Of a stretch of DNA of 64,000 nucleotides, positions 25,812-34,644 are shown piece after piece. The stretch comes from Burkholderiaceae bacterium 16. Its GTDB lineage: Bacteria > Pseudomonadota > Gammaproteobacteria > Burkholderiales > Burkholderiaceae. The notes beneath the pieces are model-generated. The model saw only the letters and a list, made by a program, of their open reading frames with translations, was not told where the DNA came from and did not search any database. The stretch's first letter is position 1. Each line of letters starts with the position of its first letter. The DNA lies in NCBI GenBank assembly GCA_000955785.1, contig JYOD01000086.1, forward strand, positions 36,951 to 100,950. The letters are read 5' to 3'. A program made the translations under genes and the position numbers.

Positions 25812-26438
25812 TCACTTCGCCGCCGCTGGCGACGCCGGGACGACTTCATTCCACAGCGCGTGCACACGCACAATGAACTCGGGGTCCCCCGCCGCGCTGA
25901 TCGACGTCCAGCCCCTGGCCTTGGCCTCCGCGATGGCCGCGCGGATCTCGTCGTCCGACGAACCATGGACCGCAAGGCGCGAATCCACCCGTGCCACAGC
26001 GGCAGCCGGCGGCGGTGACAACAAGGGCGCGGCAGGCTCTGTCCGGGCAAGTGGTTGTGCCGGCAGCTGTGCAGCAGGCGCGGAGACGGTCTGAGCGGGA
26101 GGAAAGGTGGGAGCGGTAACTGCCGTGGCCGGAAACGCTGGTGCGCGGGGCACGACCAGCTCAACGACATAGGCCTGGCTTGTATTCCCCGTGCGTCGAA
26201 TCTCGTAGCGCTGACCACCGGCATACGCGATGATCTCCACCGGCATGCCGCGCACCAGGAACGCGTCCTGCCGGCGCACGGCGTCCGGGACGGTCAGCGC
26301 GACCCCGTGCCGCGCCTGGATGTAGGTATTGACCCCGTCGTTGAAGACGATGCGTACCGGCGAATCGGCACCCTGCGCCGCCGCGCAGGCCAGGAAGAGA
26401 GAGGCAATGGCTGTCTTAATCACTTTTGTGCGCTCCAT
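25812..26438 (-). CDS. Exported protein between TrbI and PilL, VirB9-like N-terminal domain
   Basis: A 208-residue protein with a signal peptide (about 1-23). The following ~70 residues (VRIVFNDGVNTYIQARHG ... EIRRTGNTSQAYVVEL) resemble the C-terminal beta domain of VirB9/CagX proteins, where DGxxTYI is typical. After a Pro/Ala-rich linker comes a short helical tail (DDEIRAAIAEAKARGWTSI). A full VirB9/TrbG is encoded just upstream (27694-28509), so this may be an accessory core-complex part. Its start overlaps the trbI-like 3' end by 19 bases. Confidence 0.6.
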   Translation of the reverse strand: MERTKVIKTAIASLFLACAAAQGADSPVRIVFNDGVNTYIQARHGVALTVPDAVRRQDAFLVRGMPVEIIAYAGGQRYEIRRTGNTSQAYVVELVVPRAPAFPATAVTAPTFPPAQTVSAPAAQLPAQPLARTEPAAPLLSPPPAAAVARVDSRLAVHGSSDDEIRAAIAEAKARGWTSISAAGDPEFIVRVHALWNEVVPASPAAAK

Positions 26439-27694
26439 GGCGACATGAGGGTGTCGCGCGACACCACAAAGAGGAACTCGGAGCCGGCTTCGCCGGTCAG
26501 CGTTGGCTGGATATTCAGGTTGCGCTGGAGCATGGCCCGTACGGTCTCTGAGAGCGACTGCGCAAAGACGGAACCACCCAGTTGCGTGCCTCCCGCCCCG
26601 ACGTTGACCGTGACGTTCTGCGACGCCTTGGAAACCAGCAGCGACGCCGCGCCGACCACCAGCGAGCTGCCGAAGATCTTCAGAAAGTGGTTGTCGACAT
26701 CGGCGTCCAGTCCGGCCATGCCTTGCATATCGGCAGCCGAGGCACCGGACAGCGGAATCCAGTTGCCGTTGGGCAGGATCATCCGTTGCATTGCAATGAG
26801 CACGCGCGTCTGCCCGACCTGCGCTTCGCTCCGATAGACCCCTCTGAGCACAGAGCCGGCAGGAATCAGGGGAATACGCTGGGTGATCGAGTCGTACACG
26901 GTGGACGTCACGCGCGCGGTGACCGTACCCGGCATATCGCTGTTCACGCCGGTGATCAGCACGCTGCGCACCACCGTCCCCTCGTAGGCCGCCGCTTGCG
27001 CATGAGCCGGCTGCTGCCGGTTAGTCAGGTTCGGCGTATCGCCGGCCGCCTGCTTGAGAAACGCACTGTCCGCCGACCGGGAACTGGCTGCAGGCTGCTG
27101 CTGGCCCAGTTGGGAGAGCAAGGCCATCTGCCGCTCGGGGAGCGTATCCAGCGTGGTCGGCACCGCCGGCGCCATCCCTGGATCTCGGCCGCTCACGCCC
27201 AGCGTGCTCGCCTCCGTCCCGCCAACCTTCTTCAGCGTGACGGACGCGCCGGCGGTGATCGCCGAGCCCCAGATCTCCTCCTCGCGGCTGGCGCCACTGC
27301 TTCGCCCATCCAGAGCAGGCTCCGGAGCACCGAGTGCGCGCGACGCCGCATTGCCCTCCCCCATCGGCGTCGGCATCGCCGCGGTGCCAGCCTGCGGCGA
27401 GGCGGCCGGCGCGCTCGCGTCCTCCTGGAGATCGCGCAGCAACTGCTTGCCCGCCGTCTCCGCCGGTGCCAGATCCGCCTTGCCAACCGGCTCCGCCGGC
27501 GCAACGCGCTTCGTGTGCTCGGGCCAGAACATCCATACCAGCACGCTCGCCGCGAGCATGATCAATGCCACGACATGCAGATTCCGCCTGGCCTTGCCCT
27601 TGGTGAGCGTTGCCGAGGGGCCGCTGTCCGCCAGCGCCTGGGCCGGCGTCGCGCGCGGACGGTCCACGAAGGGATCCTTGAGCTCGGTGGCCAT
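26420..27694 (-). CDS. trbI: TrbI/VirB10-like core-complex protein
   Basis: A 424-residue protein with one N-terminal membrane span (LHVVALIMLAASVLVWMFW, about 39-57), a long Pro/Ala/Thr-rich periplasmic linker and the C-terminal VirB10 barrel (IPLIPAGSVLRGVYRSE ... NGNWIPLSGASAADMQG). VirB10 spans both membranes and gates the channel. Start ATG 27694 overlaps the trbG stop as TGATG, indicating coupled translation. Confidence 0.9.
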   Translation of the reverse strand: MATELKDPFVDRPRATPAQALADSGPSATLTKGKARRNLHVVALIMLAASVLVWMFWPEHTKRVAPAEPVGKADLAPAETAGKQLLRDLQEDASAPAASPQAGTAAMPTPMGEGNAASRALGAPEPALDGRSSGASREEEIWGSAITAGASVTLKKVGGTEASTLGVSGRDPGMAPAVPTTLDTLPERQMALLSQLGQQQPAASSRSADSAFLKQAAGDTPNLTNRQQPAHAQAAAYEGTVVRSVLITGVNSDMPGTVTARVTSTVYDSITQRIPLIPAGSVLRGVYRSEAQVGQTRVLIAMQRMILPNGNWIPLSGASAADMQGMAGLDADVDNHFLKIFGSSLVVGAASLLVSKASQNVTVNVGAGGTQLGGSVFAQSLSETVRAMLQRNLNIQPTLTGEAGSEFLFVVSRDTLMSPWSAQK

Positions 27695-28509
27695 CAGTTG
27701 CTGCCCCAGTGCCATCCGGACGTCTTGCGCGAGACCCTCACCTCGCGCTTGCCCAGCTTCAGCAACAGCTTCTTGGCAAGACGATCGACGACGATGTAGT
27801 CACCCTTCACCACATAGTTGACCAGAGACGGCTTGTCATCTTCATAGAGAAAAACGCCAGGCTGGTCCTGCACGCTTGGCAACCGCAGGAAGGTCTGCTT
27901 GCCATCGTTAAAGACCGTGAGCGGCTTGAAGGGGGCATCCCCTTCGGACTCATAAGCAAAGTCGTAGGCAGTGGGATCGGGCGCCCCACCCAGTTCCTGG
28001 GACTTCAGGCGAGCCCTCTCCGTCTCGACCGACTCCACCTTGTCGCGTTCCTTGAGCGTCAGCGCGGCCTCCACTTCCGGGTAGTGGAAGCTCACCTTCT
28101 GGAAGCGCTTGGCCCCTGGCTCGCCGGAACGCAGGTCAAACTGGTAGGTCCGCTTGTCCGTCACCACGGTGAGCGTGGTCGCCAAGCTCGGCCGTAGCGG
28201 CTTGATGTACAGGTTGCGCGGCCCACCGCTCACCCGCCATTGGATCGAGTCCCCGATGGCTGGCAGTTCCACGACGCCTTCCCCGGCCTCCAGTTCCAGA
28301 TGTGTCACGGTGCCCGGTGTCGTCAGGATCCTGAAGACGGCGTCCGGGCTGTAGGTGAACATGACGATACGGCTTTCGTCCGGTACCTCAATGGGCAACG
28401 CGGCGATTGACTGCCGCTCCTCTGCCGGCGGAGACGTTTTAGGCTTGGCGTACGCGGCCGAGACACCCATCGCGGCGCAGAGAAGAAGGGTCATGAGTCG
28501 TCGCTTCAT
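27694..28509 (-). CDS. trbG: TrbG/VirB9-like core-complex protein
   Basis: A 271-residue periplasmic protein with signal peptide (about 1-21, ending AYAK). The N-terminal domain (RIVMFTYSPDAVFRILTTPG) and C-terminal domain (PLTVFNDGKQTFLRLPS ... YIVVDRLAKKLLLKLG) are typical of VirB9/CagX. It forms the outer-membrane core complex with VirB10. No VirB7/TrbH lipoprotein is seen beside it. Confidence 0.9.
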   Translation of the reverse strand: MKRRLMTLLLCAAMGVSAAYAKPKTSPPAEERQSIAALPIEVPDESRIVMFTYSPDAVFRILTTPGTVTHLELEAGEGVVELPAIGDSIQWRVSGGPRNLYIKPLRPSLATTLTVVTDKRTYQFDLRSGEPGAKRFQKVSFHYPEVEAALTLKERDKVESVETERARLKSQELGGAPDPTAYDFAYESEGDAPFKPLTVFNDGKQTFLRLPSVQDQPGVFLYEDDKPSLVNYVVKGDYIVVDRLAKKLLLKLGKREVRVSRKTSGWHWGSN

Positions 28510-29228
28510 TTGTTCGTCGCGGTTGCTTCGTCGGTGAGGTTGAAGCCGGTGGGATAGACGCCGGCGGGATCCTTGAGGATCTCTTCACGCGTGGTCGGCT
28601 TGATCACGGTGAAATTGATCGTCATGGCATAGTTGCGGTACTCGGGCACTGCGCCTGGCGCGCGGCGCGTCGTCGTGCGGAACCGGAGCAAGGCGGCATT
28701 GCCGCCCTCCAGGAAGTTGACGGACAGGTTCTGGTACTCGCGCACGAGCTTTGGGTTGTCCCGCAGCAGCACCAGCGGGTTCTCTTTGCGCCGCAGGTCT
28801 CGTAGCTGATCGCTGGCAGTGCCAACTGTCTTGGCCGCTGCGCGTGCCAGATTGGCCTCCACGGTGGCGCCGTTGATGGCAAACACCCACTCCACCCACT
28901 GATTCAGCGAGAACGCAAGCGCCGGCTGGTCCGGCATCCAATTGCCCGACTGGTTGGTATCTACGACGCGCCTGCCGGATTCCGACTGGTGAATCACCAC
29001 CGGCTCCACCACCTTGAGTGGAAACAGGCGGAACGTGCCCGCGCCATTTGCAATCAGTGCCACGGCTTCGATGCACGCGACAAGGAACCAGCGGTTTCTC
29101 TCAATGCGCGAGCCGGCTCCGAGTTCGTAATGGCGACGTCGCGCGGCCTCGTGCGGATCGCCAGGCGTGAACTCGGGCGGGGTCCCCGGCAGGGACGTGG
29201 AGCGCGGAGATTTGCGGAATGGGTTCAT
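28506..29228 (-). CDS. trbF: TrbF/VirB8-like inner-membrane assembly factor
   Basis: A 240-residue protein with a cytoplasmic Pro-rich head, one membrane span (FLVACIEAVALIANGAGTF, about 48-66) and a periplasmic NTF2-like VirB8 domain (NLSVNFLEGGNAALLRFRTT; YAMTINFTVIKPTTREE). It nucleates the secretion channel. It overlaps trbG by 4 bases. A strong hairpin lies upstream (29354-29378), between it and trbL. Confidence 0.88.
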   Translation of the reverse strand: MNPFRKSPRSTSLPGTPPEFTPGDPHEAARRRHYELGAGSRIERNRWFLVACIEAVALIANGAGTFRLFPLKVVEPVVIHQSESGRRVVDTNQSGNWMPDQPALAFSLNQWVEWVFAINGATVEANLARAAAKTVGTASDQLRDLRRKENPLVLLRDNPKLVREYQNLSVNFLEGGNAALLRFRTTTRRAPGAVPEYRNYAMTINFTVIKPTTREEILKDPAGVYPTGFNLTDEATATNK

Positions 29229-29353
29229 GTACCCATTTTTTCAGGCACCGCGCGGTTTTTACGACTCGAATGCTATGGTGAAAACTTCCTGATTCGCGGT
29301 GAGCCGTCTTGCGCGCGGCTCTCGCCAGTAGAACTGGCCCAACTCCAAAGACA

Positions 29354-29378
29354 GAGCGCCCGCACAAGGCGGGCGCTC
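29354..29378 (-). terminator. Strong hairpin between trbL and trbF
   Basis: A perfect 10-bp GC stem GAGCGCCCGC/GCGGGCGCTC with a 5-base loop, between the stop of trbL and the start of trbF. It lacks a long T-run, so it may attenuate rather than stop the operon. Beside it, GTTCGAC is repeated three times in tandem (29394-29414). Confidence 0.6.
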
Positions 29379-29421
29379 AAGGGTGACGCCGGCGTTCGAC
29401 GTTCGACGTTCGACGTCGACG

Positions 29422-30780
29422 CTACTTGCCGCGACGGGCCGCCATGCGCGAAGCGGCGCGCTGCGCGCTGGTAGAGCTCACCGGCTTGAACGGTCGGGCA
29501 AGTCCTTGCCCCCCCTTGGGGGATCCGCCTCCGGACCCGCCCCGGCCACCACGCCCTAGCAGCTTGTTGGTGAGCATCGAGGCGCCGGCCGCCGCCGTTC
29601 TCACCGCAGGAATCTTCATCGCGAGCTTCCCGGCGGCACTCCCGACGGCACCAAGTCCTGCTCCGGCCTTCTTCTTTGTGTAATTCCCTGCATCCTTCAC
29701 GGCCTTCGGCATACCCCTCCCCCCATCTCCGGTCACGACGCCCAGGTTGCCCGGAAAGAGTGCCGACACAATCTGCGGGATCTGCCCAAAGATCCGCGAG
29801 GCGATGAGCGAGATGCCCAGAATCCCGAGCGCGTCCAGCGCCACGGTGAGCCCCCCCTTCCCGGCAACCGCGGCAAAGTGCATCGTCTTGGTCAATTCAT
29901 CAAATGGCGCCGCCATCAGCTCCAGCACGAGAGCGGCAAAGAAGTTCAAGAGAAGCGCCTGAATCACGAAACCCACCCAGCTGCTGATCCACGGCCGGGT
30001 CCAACTGGAGGCACCGAAGGCGATGAAGATGGGACCGACGGCCGCGCCCACCGCTGCCAGGAAGGGCCCCAGAAAGATGACGGCGATGATATCGACCAGC
30101 GCCCTGATCATGACGTAGGTCGCCGTCAGCAATAAGATGATAGCCACCAAGCTCGAGAGAATGACGCCAAGCGTGTTAAGGCCGATGCTTGCGCAAGCGA
30201 ATCCCTTCACAACGCCGGTGAGGCCACCCATCAGCGCGTTCAGCATCGATCCCACCAGATTCAATACTGCAGCCCAGGGGGAGTTGGCCGCCGAGGCGAT
30301 CAACTTGCTCGCGCTCACCAGCCCGTCTACAAACTGGGCGTAGTAGGTAAGGAATAGCGCGACGACTGCAGCGGGCAACACGACATCGATCACCACGGTC
30401 ACCGGCGTTCCCCGCTCGGTGCCCATGGCAACGATCAGTCCCCACAGCAGCGCAATGAGCGCCAGTGTTCCACCAATCACCCTGGCGGGCACCATGAGTT
30501 TGTCTGCCGTCGCCTTCCCCTTCATGATCAGGCTCGTTTCCAAGCCATCGAGGACCTTGAACCTCTCGCCGATCTGTTCCATGCCGGCAAAGTAGTCTGG
30601 GACCGCCTCGCACTTGTCGCTGCCGGCCTGCGCCTTGCCCGCATTCAATGGATAGCCGATGTATGGGCCGGTCTCGCCGCTATCCTGCGTGATGACCTGG
30701 GCCGCTGCGGGGAACGCACCGGCCAGCAGGAACGTGAGCGCTGCAAGCAAGCGGAGAAAGAAGACGCCGAGCGGATTCAT
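29422..30780 (-). CDS. trbL: TrbL/VirB6-like polytopic channel protein
   Basis: A 452-residue inner-membrane protein with signal-like N terminus and about six membrane spans between residues 100 and 320, for example VVLPAAVVALFLTYYAQF and GVILSSLVAIILLLTATYVM. The C-terminal ~110 residues are a Gly/Lys/Arg-rich cytoplasmic tail (GRGGRGGSGGG). VirB6/TrbL passes DNA across the inner membrane. Confidence 0.87.
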   Translation of the reverse strand: MNPLGVFFLRLLAALTFLLAGAFPAAAQVITQDSGETGPYIGYPLNAGKAQAGSDKCEAVPDYFAGMEQIGERFKVLDGLETSLIMKGKATADKLMVPARVIGGTLALIALLWGLIVAMGTERGTPVTVVIDVVLPAAVVALFLTYYAQFVDGLVSASKLIASAANSPWAAVLNLVGSMLNALMGGLTGVVKGFACASIGLNTLGVILSSLVAIILLLTATYVMIRALVDIIAVIFLGPFLAAVGAAVGPIFIAFGASSWTRPWISSWVGFVIQALLLNFFAALVLELMAAPFDELTKTMHFAAVAGKGGLTVALDALGILGISLIASRIFGQIPQIVSALFPGNLGVVTGDGGRGMPKAVKDAGNYTKKKAGAGLGAVGSAAGKLAMKIPAVRTAAAGASMLTNKLLGRGGRGGSGGGSPKGGQGLARPFKPVSSTSAQRAASRMAARRGK

Positions 30781-30801
30781 GGGTCAATTGATGGCTGTGG
30801 A

Positions 30802-31545
30802 CTACTTGATACCAAGCTGTTGTAGCCGTTGGTTGATGCCGTTGGCGTAGTCCAGCGCACTTCGGTCGGCTGTCTGCTCGCGCGCGGACTCCGCCGCCTC
30901 CTTCTTGGCGGCGCTCGCCAGTTGCGCCGAGACGGCCGCGGACTGCAGCTGGTTCTGCTCGATGAGCGTGTCCAGCGCGGCCGTCGCCACCTGGATCGCC
31001 TGGGTGGCCCCCGGCACCGTGCCGATCTCGCTGGCAATCTTCAGGCGCTTCTGCTGCGCGGCGTGGATGCCCTGATTAAGCGCCTCGTGCTTGTTGATCA
31101 GGTTCGCGGCATTGGCATTGCCCAGCGCGGCGCGCTGCGTGATCCCGCTCACGAAGCTCCCGAAGCTGTTGCTTCTAGAGGCGCCGTACAGTGCCGTCAC
31201 GTCGCCAATGAAGTCGGTCTTCTTGCCCAGGGCCTGGAGCAGCGCCTCGTCGGCGCTGGTCAGGCGCCCGATCTGTGCGACCATCTGATCCGCCTGCGCC
31301 AGATCGCTGATCCCCAGTTCGCGAAGCTGGATCATCTTGCCGGAGTGGATCACCATCTGCACCATCCGCGCCGCATTGGCCACGGCGATCGCCTCCTGCT
31401 TCACCGTGGACGCCGCCGTTGCGGAGGTCTGGATCCAGTTGGTGGGATCGAAGACGATGCCACCACCGGCACCGCCGGCGTTCGCCGTGGGCGCCACCAT
31501 CAGCATGGCGGCAAATAGCAATTGAGCAACACGTGGGGTAATCAT
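30802..31545 (-). CDS. trbJ: TrbJ/VirB5-like minor pilus protein
   Basis: A 247-residue exported helical protein with signal peptide (about 1-23, ending ANAG), the conserved IVFDPTNWIQT start of the mature TrbJ family and long helices (MVQMVIHSGKMIQLRELG; IEQNQLQSAAVSAQLASA). VirB5 proteins sit at the conjugative pilus tip. No TrbK entry-exclusion gene lies between it and trbL, unlike Ti plasmids. Confidence 0.82.
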   Translation of the reverse strand: MITPRVAQLLFAAMLMVAPTANAGGAGGGIVFDPTNWIQTSATAASTVKQEAIAVANAARMVQMVIHSGKMIQLRELGISDLAQADQMVAQIGRLTSADEALLQALGKKTDFIGDVTALYGASRSNSFGSFVSGITQRAALGNANAANLINKHEALNQGIHAAQQKRLKIASEIGTVPGATQAIQVATAALDTLIEQNQLQSAAVSAQLASAAKKEAAESAREQTADRSALDYANGINQRLQQLGIK

Positions 31546-34016
31546 AGCTTTGAGACTTCCGCGAGATAGTTGGCCTTCCAGTTGGGATCGCCGCTGCGCT
31601 TGTGTTCGTCAAAGCAGCGTTGCAGGTGCGCTTCGGAGCGCAGGAACGGAAGCGACTTCGCATCCAGCGCGGTGCGGGCCACCCGCGCGAAGCCATCGGC
31701 GACGATCAAGTACTCCCGCTTCGGTATGAGGGTCTTGACGATATCCACCTGCTCGTTCGTCAGCCCGAAGTACTTGATGTACGACTCCCGATGCGCCTCC
31801 GCGCTCTTGTTGGCGAGCAGGATCTTCGTCAGGATGTTGTCTGTCATCGTCGCCGCCATCTCCGTGGTCGTGATCGACGTGGGCGACTGGACCGTCAGCC
31901 ACACGAAGGCGTTCTTCTTCCCGAGGGTCTTGAGCAGATCGTCCAGGCGGGGCGCGAAGGCCGGGTGGTTGACCAGAAAGGAGGCTTCCTCGATATAGAT
32001 GAACGTCGGCCGGCCATCGAGCTTCTCGTAGATCTTGCGGAACGCATAGTCAATGAAGGCCCGCGCCAGGCGGTCCACCGCCATCAGGTCCTTCATCTCG
32101 GTGCAGGTCCAACTGGACAGCGAGAAATCATCCGTCGACGAGTCGAACATGCCGTAGGGCCGGCCCTCCAGCCACTCGCCCAGCTCCTTGCCGAGGTGCG
32201 TGGGCAGCTGAATCGCCAGCGTCGACAACCGGATGACCTGCGTGGACCGCGCCAGATTGCTGAGGGCCGAATCGATCGACTCGCGATCGTCCGCATCGCA
32301 CCGGTAGCCGCCCTCCAGCAGGCGCTGGATGACCCATTCCCGTACCCACACCAGGCCATCGGGGGAGCCATCCCGCAGCACGGCCAGCGGATTCATCCGC
32401 ATCTGCCCGTGCTTCATATCGATGTGCTGGCCGTCGTGCAGCTCCGTGATGATGCAGCAGGAGTAGTCCCGGTCGAAGATGAAGACGTTCGAGTCGCCCC
32501 ACTCCGGGTCGTAGTAGCGCCGGAACTGGCTCAGGCACAGCGACACGAAGGTGGTCTTGCCACTACGTGTGGGAGCAATGAGCACGGCGTGCCCGACCTG
32601 GCCGACGTGCGGCACGAAATAGTAGCGCCCGCCGTAGCCGTCGATCAGCAGCGTCAGCGCCGACACCGGCCGCTTCAGCACCTCGGCAAAATACGCGTGC
32701 TCGCGGGTGCCTTCGTCCATCGTGAAGATGGGCGAGGCGTCCGCGACGTTCTCCAGGCTGATCAGGTGATAGCGGGATTGGCGCGCCCACTGCCCGGGCA
32801 GCATGGCTTCCCACGACAGGCCCAGATTCTGCCGCTCGCGCACGGATTTGAACTCGACGTCCGCCAGGCGTCCGTGCACCAGCTGGCAGCCCGCTGCCAG
32901 CTCGTCTTCCGAATCCGCGTAGACCGCGACGGAGAGGTTATGGTAGGCGAACCCGAGCCCTTCTCCAGACAGGCGCCGCATGGCCTCCTTGCACTCGTCG
33001 TGCAGGTCCTGCTTGCCGCTGTCGGGCTCCGGCTCGGCGTCCGCCATCTTCTGCGCGACATAGTTGAACGGCGAAAACAAGGTCATCCGGTAGTAATTCG
33101 CCGCCCCGGTCAGCTCCCGCTTCGCATGGTCCTTGCCGAGAAAGCGAATGATGTGGCAGATCGTCATCTCCACATCCGAACCCATCAGCGCTTCGAGCAG
33201 CAGCGGCGAGGTCGTCGACGGCCACTCCATAATACCGATGACGCCACAGTACCTGACATCCCCTTCGCTCTGGAAAGCCATGGCCTGCTTACCTGTGGTG
33301 ATATACCCGCTCGGCAGCCAGCCATCGAGCAGCACGCCGGGCGGCTTGGCCGGAGGCGGCAGGCGCGTCGCCGGATTGGCGAGGTGGTACAGGGCGTCAG
33401 TAAACGACCTGCGGTCCAGCCGCTCGAAGCGCATCGAGGAAATCGTCGTATCGAACATCCCCAGCAACCGCTCGAACTCCCCGACGGCCTGCAGCAGACG
33501 ATCGCGATCCCGCAGCACGGCGGTACTGGCCGAAACGGTACCGAGCGCGCCACGCAGGAGCGCAACCGGCAGGCTCCTGCCCTCCTCGTTCACCAGCCGC
33601 GTCACGCTGTCGAGGTACCCCTCCACACCCTGTTGCCCGGTATAGAGCAGGAAGAACCAGTGCCGGAAGCGGTAGGAGATGCCGGCGCGGAAGGCGTCAC
33701 CGATCACACTATCTAGTTGGGCCGACGTGGCGTTGTCGAAATCCCCTTCCGGGTACGCATAGTCCTTGCGCTTGTCGACGATCCACCAGCCCGTCAGTCG
33801 CGAATCAAACTGGCCGAGGGCACGTTGCAGCTGCGTGACGGCCTGGTCGACCAGATCGTCATCGAGGTTGTCCGGGTCCAGCCCCTCGTAGGCGTAGGCG
33901 GCGAGCAGCGAACCATCCTTGCACAGCAGCAATTCCGGCGTGACGAAGTCGAGCCACGGCAGAATCTCCTGCTGCGGGTGCTCGGCTTCCGCCGTCTTGT
34001 GGGCGATCTCTAGCAT
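31542..34016 (-). CDS. trbE: TrbE/VirB4-like secretion ATPase
   Basis: An 824-residue ATPase that energises assembly and DNA transfer. Walker A is LIAPTRSGKTT (Lys487) and the Walker B-like RPTFIYIEEASFLVN lies near residue 670. ATG 34016 was chosen because the conserved N terminus LPWLDFVTPELLLCKDGSL follows, and it overlaps the trbD stop by seven bases. Its stop overlaps trbJ by 4 bases. Confidence 0.92.
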   Translation of the reverse strand: MLEIAHKTAEAEHPQQEILPWLDFVTPELLLCKDGSLLAAYAYEGLDPDNLDDDLVDQAVTQLQRALGQFDSRLTGWWIVDKRKDYAYPEGDFDNATSAQLDSVIGDAFRAGISYRFRHWFFLLYTGQQGVEGYLDSVTRLVNEEGRSLPVALLRGALGTVSASTAVLRDRDRLLQAVGEFERLLGMFDTTISSMRFERLDRRSFTDALYHLANPATRLPPPAKPPGVLLDGWLPSGYITTGKQAMAFQSEGDVRYCGVIGIMEWPSTTSPLLLEALMGSDVEMTICHIIRFLGKDHAKRELTGAANYYRMTLFSPFNYVAQKMADAEPEPDSGKQDLHDECKEAMRRLSGEGLGFAYHNLSVAVYADSEDELAAGCQLVHGRLADVEFKSVRERQNLGLSWEAMLPGQWARQSRYHLISLENVADASPIFTMDEGTREHAYFAEVLKRPVSALTLLIDGYGGRYYFVPHVGQVGHAVLIAPTRSGKTTFVSLCLSQFRRYYDPEWGDSNVFIFDRDYSCCIITELHDGQHIDMKHGQMRMNPLAVLRDGSPDGLVWVREWVIQRLLEGGYRCDADDRESIDSALSNLARSTQVIRLSTLAIQLPTHLGKELGEWLEGRPYGMFDSSTDDFSLSSWTCTEMKDLMAVDRLARAFIDYAFRKIYEKLDGRPTFIYIEEASFLVNHPAFAPRLDDLLKTLGKKNAFVWLTVQSPTSITTTEMAATMTDNILTKILLANKSAEAHRESYIKYFGLTNEQVDIVKTLIPKREYLIVADGFARVARTALDAKSLPFLRSEAHLQRCFDEHKRSGDPNWKANYLAEVSKL

Positions 34017-34315
34017 CGCACGCCCCGCCCATAGCCTATTGGTCGCTGTGCGCCCTTGCACCGCTCTCGTACGTAGGGCTGGTAGTGATCCGCGGTCTCG
34101 GCATACTTGAGATAGATCGCAATGACTTGAGGGTCCTTCTTGTACGCCCAGCGCAGCACGACATGGGCCGCCAGCCCCACGGCCAATGGCAGCGGCGACA
34201 TCGCCAGGAGGCACACCAGGGCGGTCCCTGGCCAGATCAGGGCGACCGCCTTCATGCCAATGCCAGCGGACAACATGGGCCGCTGCAAGGCGAGATAGGT
34301 GACGGATTCGCGCAT
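34010..34315 (-). CDS. trbD: TrbD/VirB3-like inner-membrane protein
   Basis: A 101-residue protein with two adjacent membrane spans (AVALIWPGTALVCLLAMSPL and AVGLAAHVVLRWAY) and a conserved tail (KKDPQVIAIYLKYA). Typical VirB3, the partner of VirB4. Overlaps genes on both sides. Confidence 0.87.
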   Translation of the reverse strand: MRESVTYLALQRPMLSAGIGMKAVALIWPGTALVCLLAMSPLPLAVGLAAHVVLRWAYKKDPQVIAIYLKYAETADHYQPYVRERCKGAQRPIGYGRGVRC

Positions 34316-34644
34316 CAGACTGAGCAGGCTGGTGGGATCAGACCGGTTGCCGTAACAAACACGTAGGCGGAGGCCGCGATCACGCAGCCCAGGAAGATGT
34401 ACTGGCCCAGCTCCGAGAGTTGAGCCTGTTTGTTGAAATAGCCAATCACCCAGATCATGATGGACAGGACTGCAATGGCGCCCACGATCTGCTTGAAGTA
34501 GTTGATGATGAAGCAGAACGCCTGCATGCCGCCGGAGGACGACTGCGCGACCGCCGACGCCGAGAAGATGCCTAGGACCGTCAGGACGACGATCTGTTGC
34601 GGCGTGTGCCTAAACTTCTTCCAGAATGTACTGACCATGTTCAT
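34315..34644 (-). CDS. trbC: TrbC/VirB2-like conjugative pilin
   Basis: A 109-residue pilin precursor. The signal sequence ends near ASAVAQ (about 29-34), followed by two hydrophobic helices (VGAIAVLSIMIWVIGYF; YIFLGCVIAASAYVFVTATG). The two mature Cys are unusual. It begins 35 bases inside the end of trbB, as in compact trb operons. Confidence 0.85.
   Translation of the reverse strand: MNMVSTFWKKFRHTPQQIVVLTVLGIFSASAVAQSSSGGMQAFCFIINYFKQIVGAIAVLSIMIWVIGYFNKQAQLSELGQYIFLGCVIAASAYVFVTATGLIPPACSV

Noticed and set aside
27694..28509. A trbH/virB7 lipoprotein next to trbG
   Set aside because: No short frame with a lipobox was found between trbF and trbI; genes overlap directly.
29394..29414. 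GTTCGAC repeated three times, considered as CRISPR-like or iterons
   Set aside because: Only 7-base units in tandem without spacers; too short and too few for an array or replication origin.
31602..33716. A 704-codon plus-strand open frame opposite trbE
   Set aside because: Antisense to the VirB4-like ATPase with all motifs intact; the frame lacks any recognisable domain.
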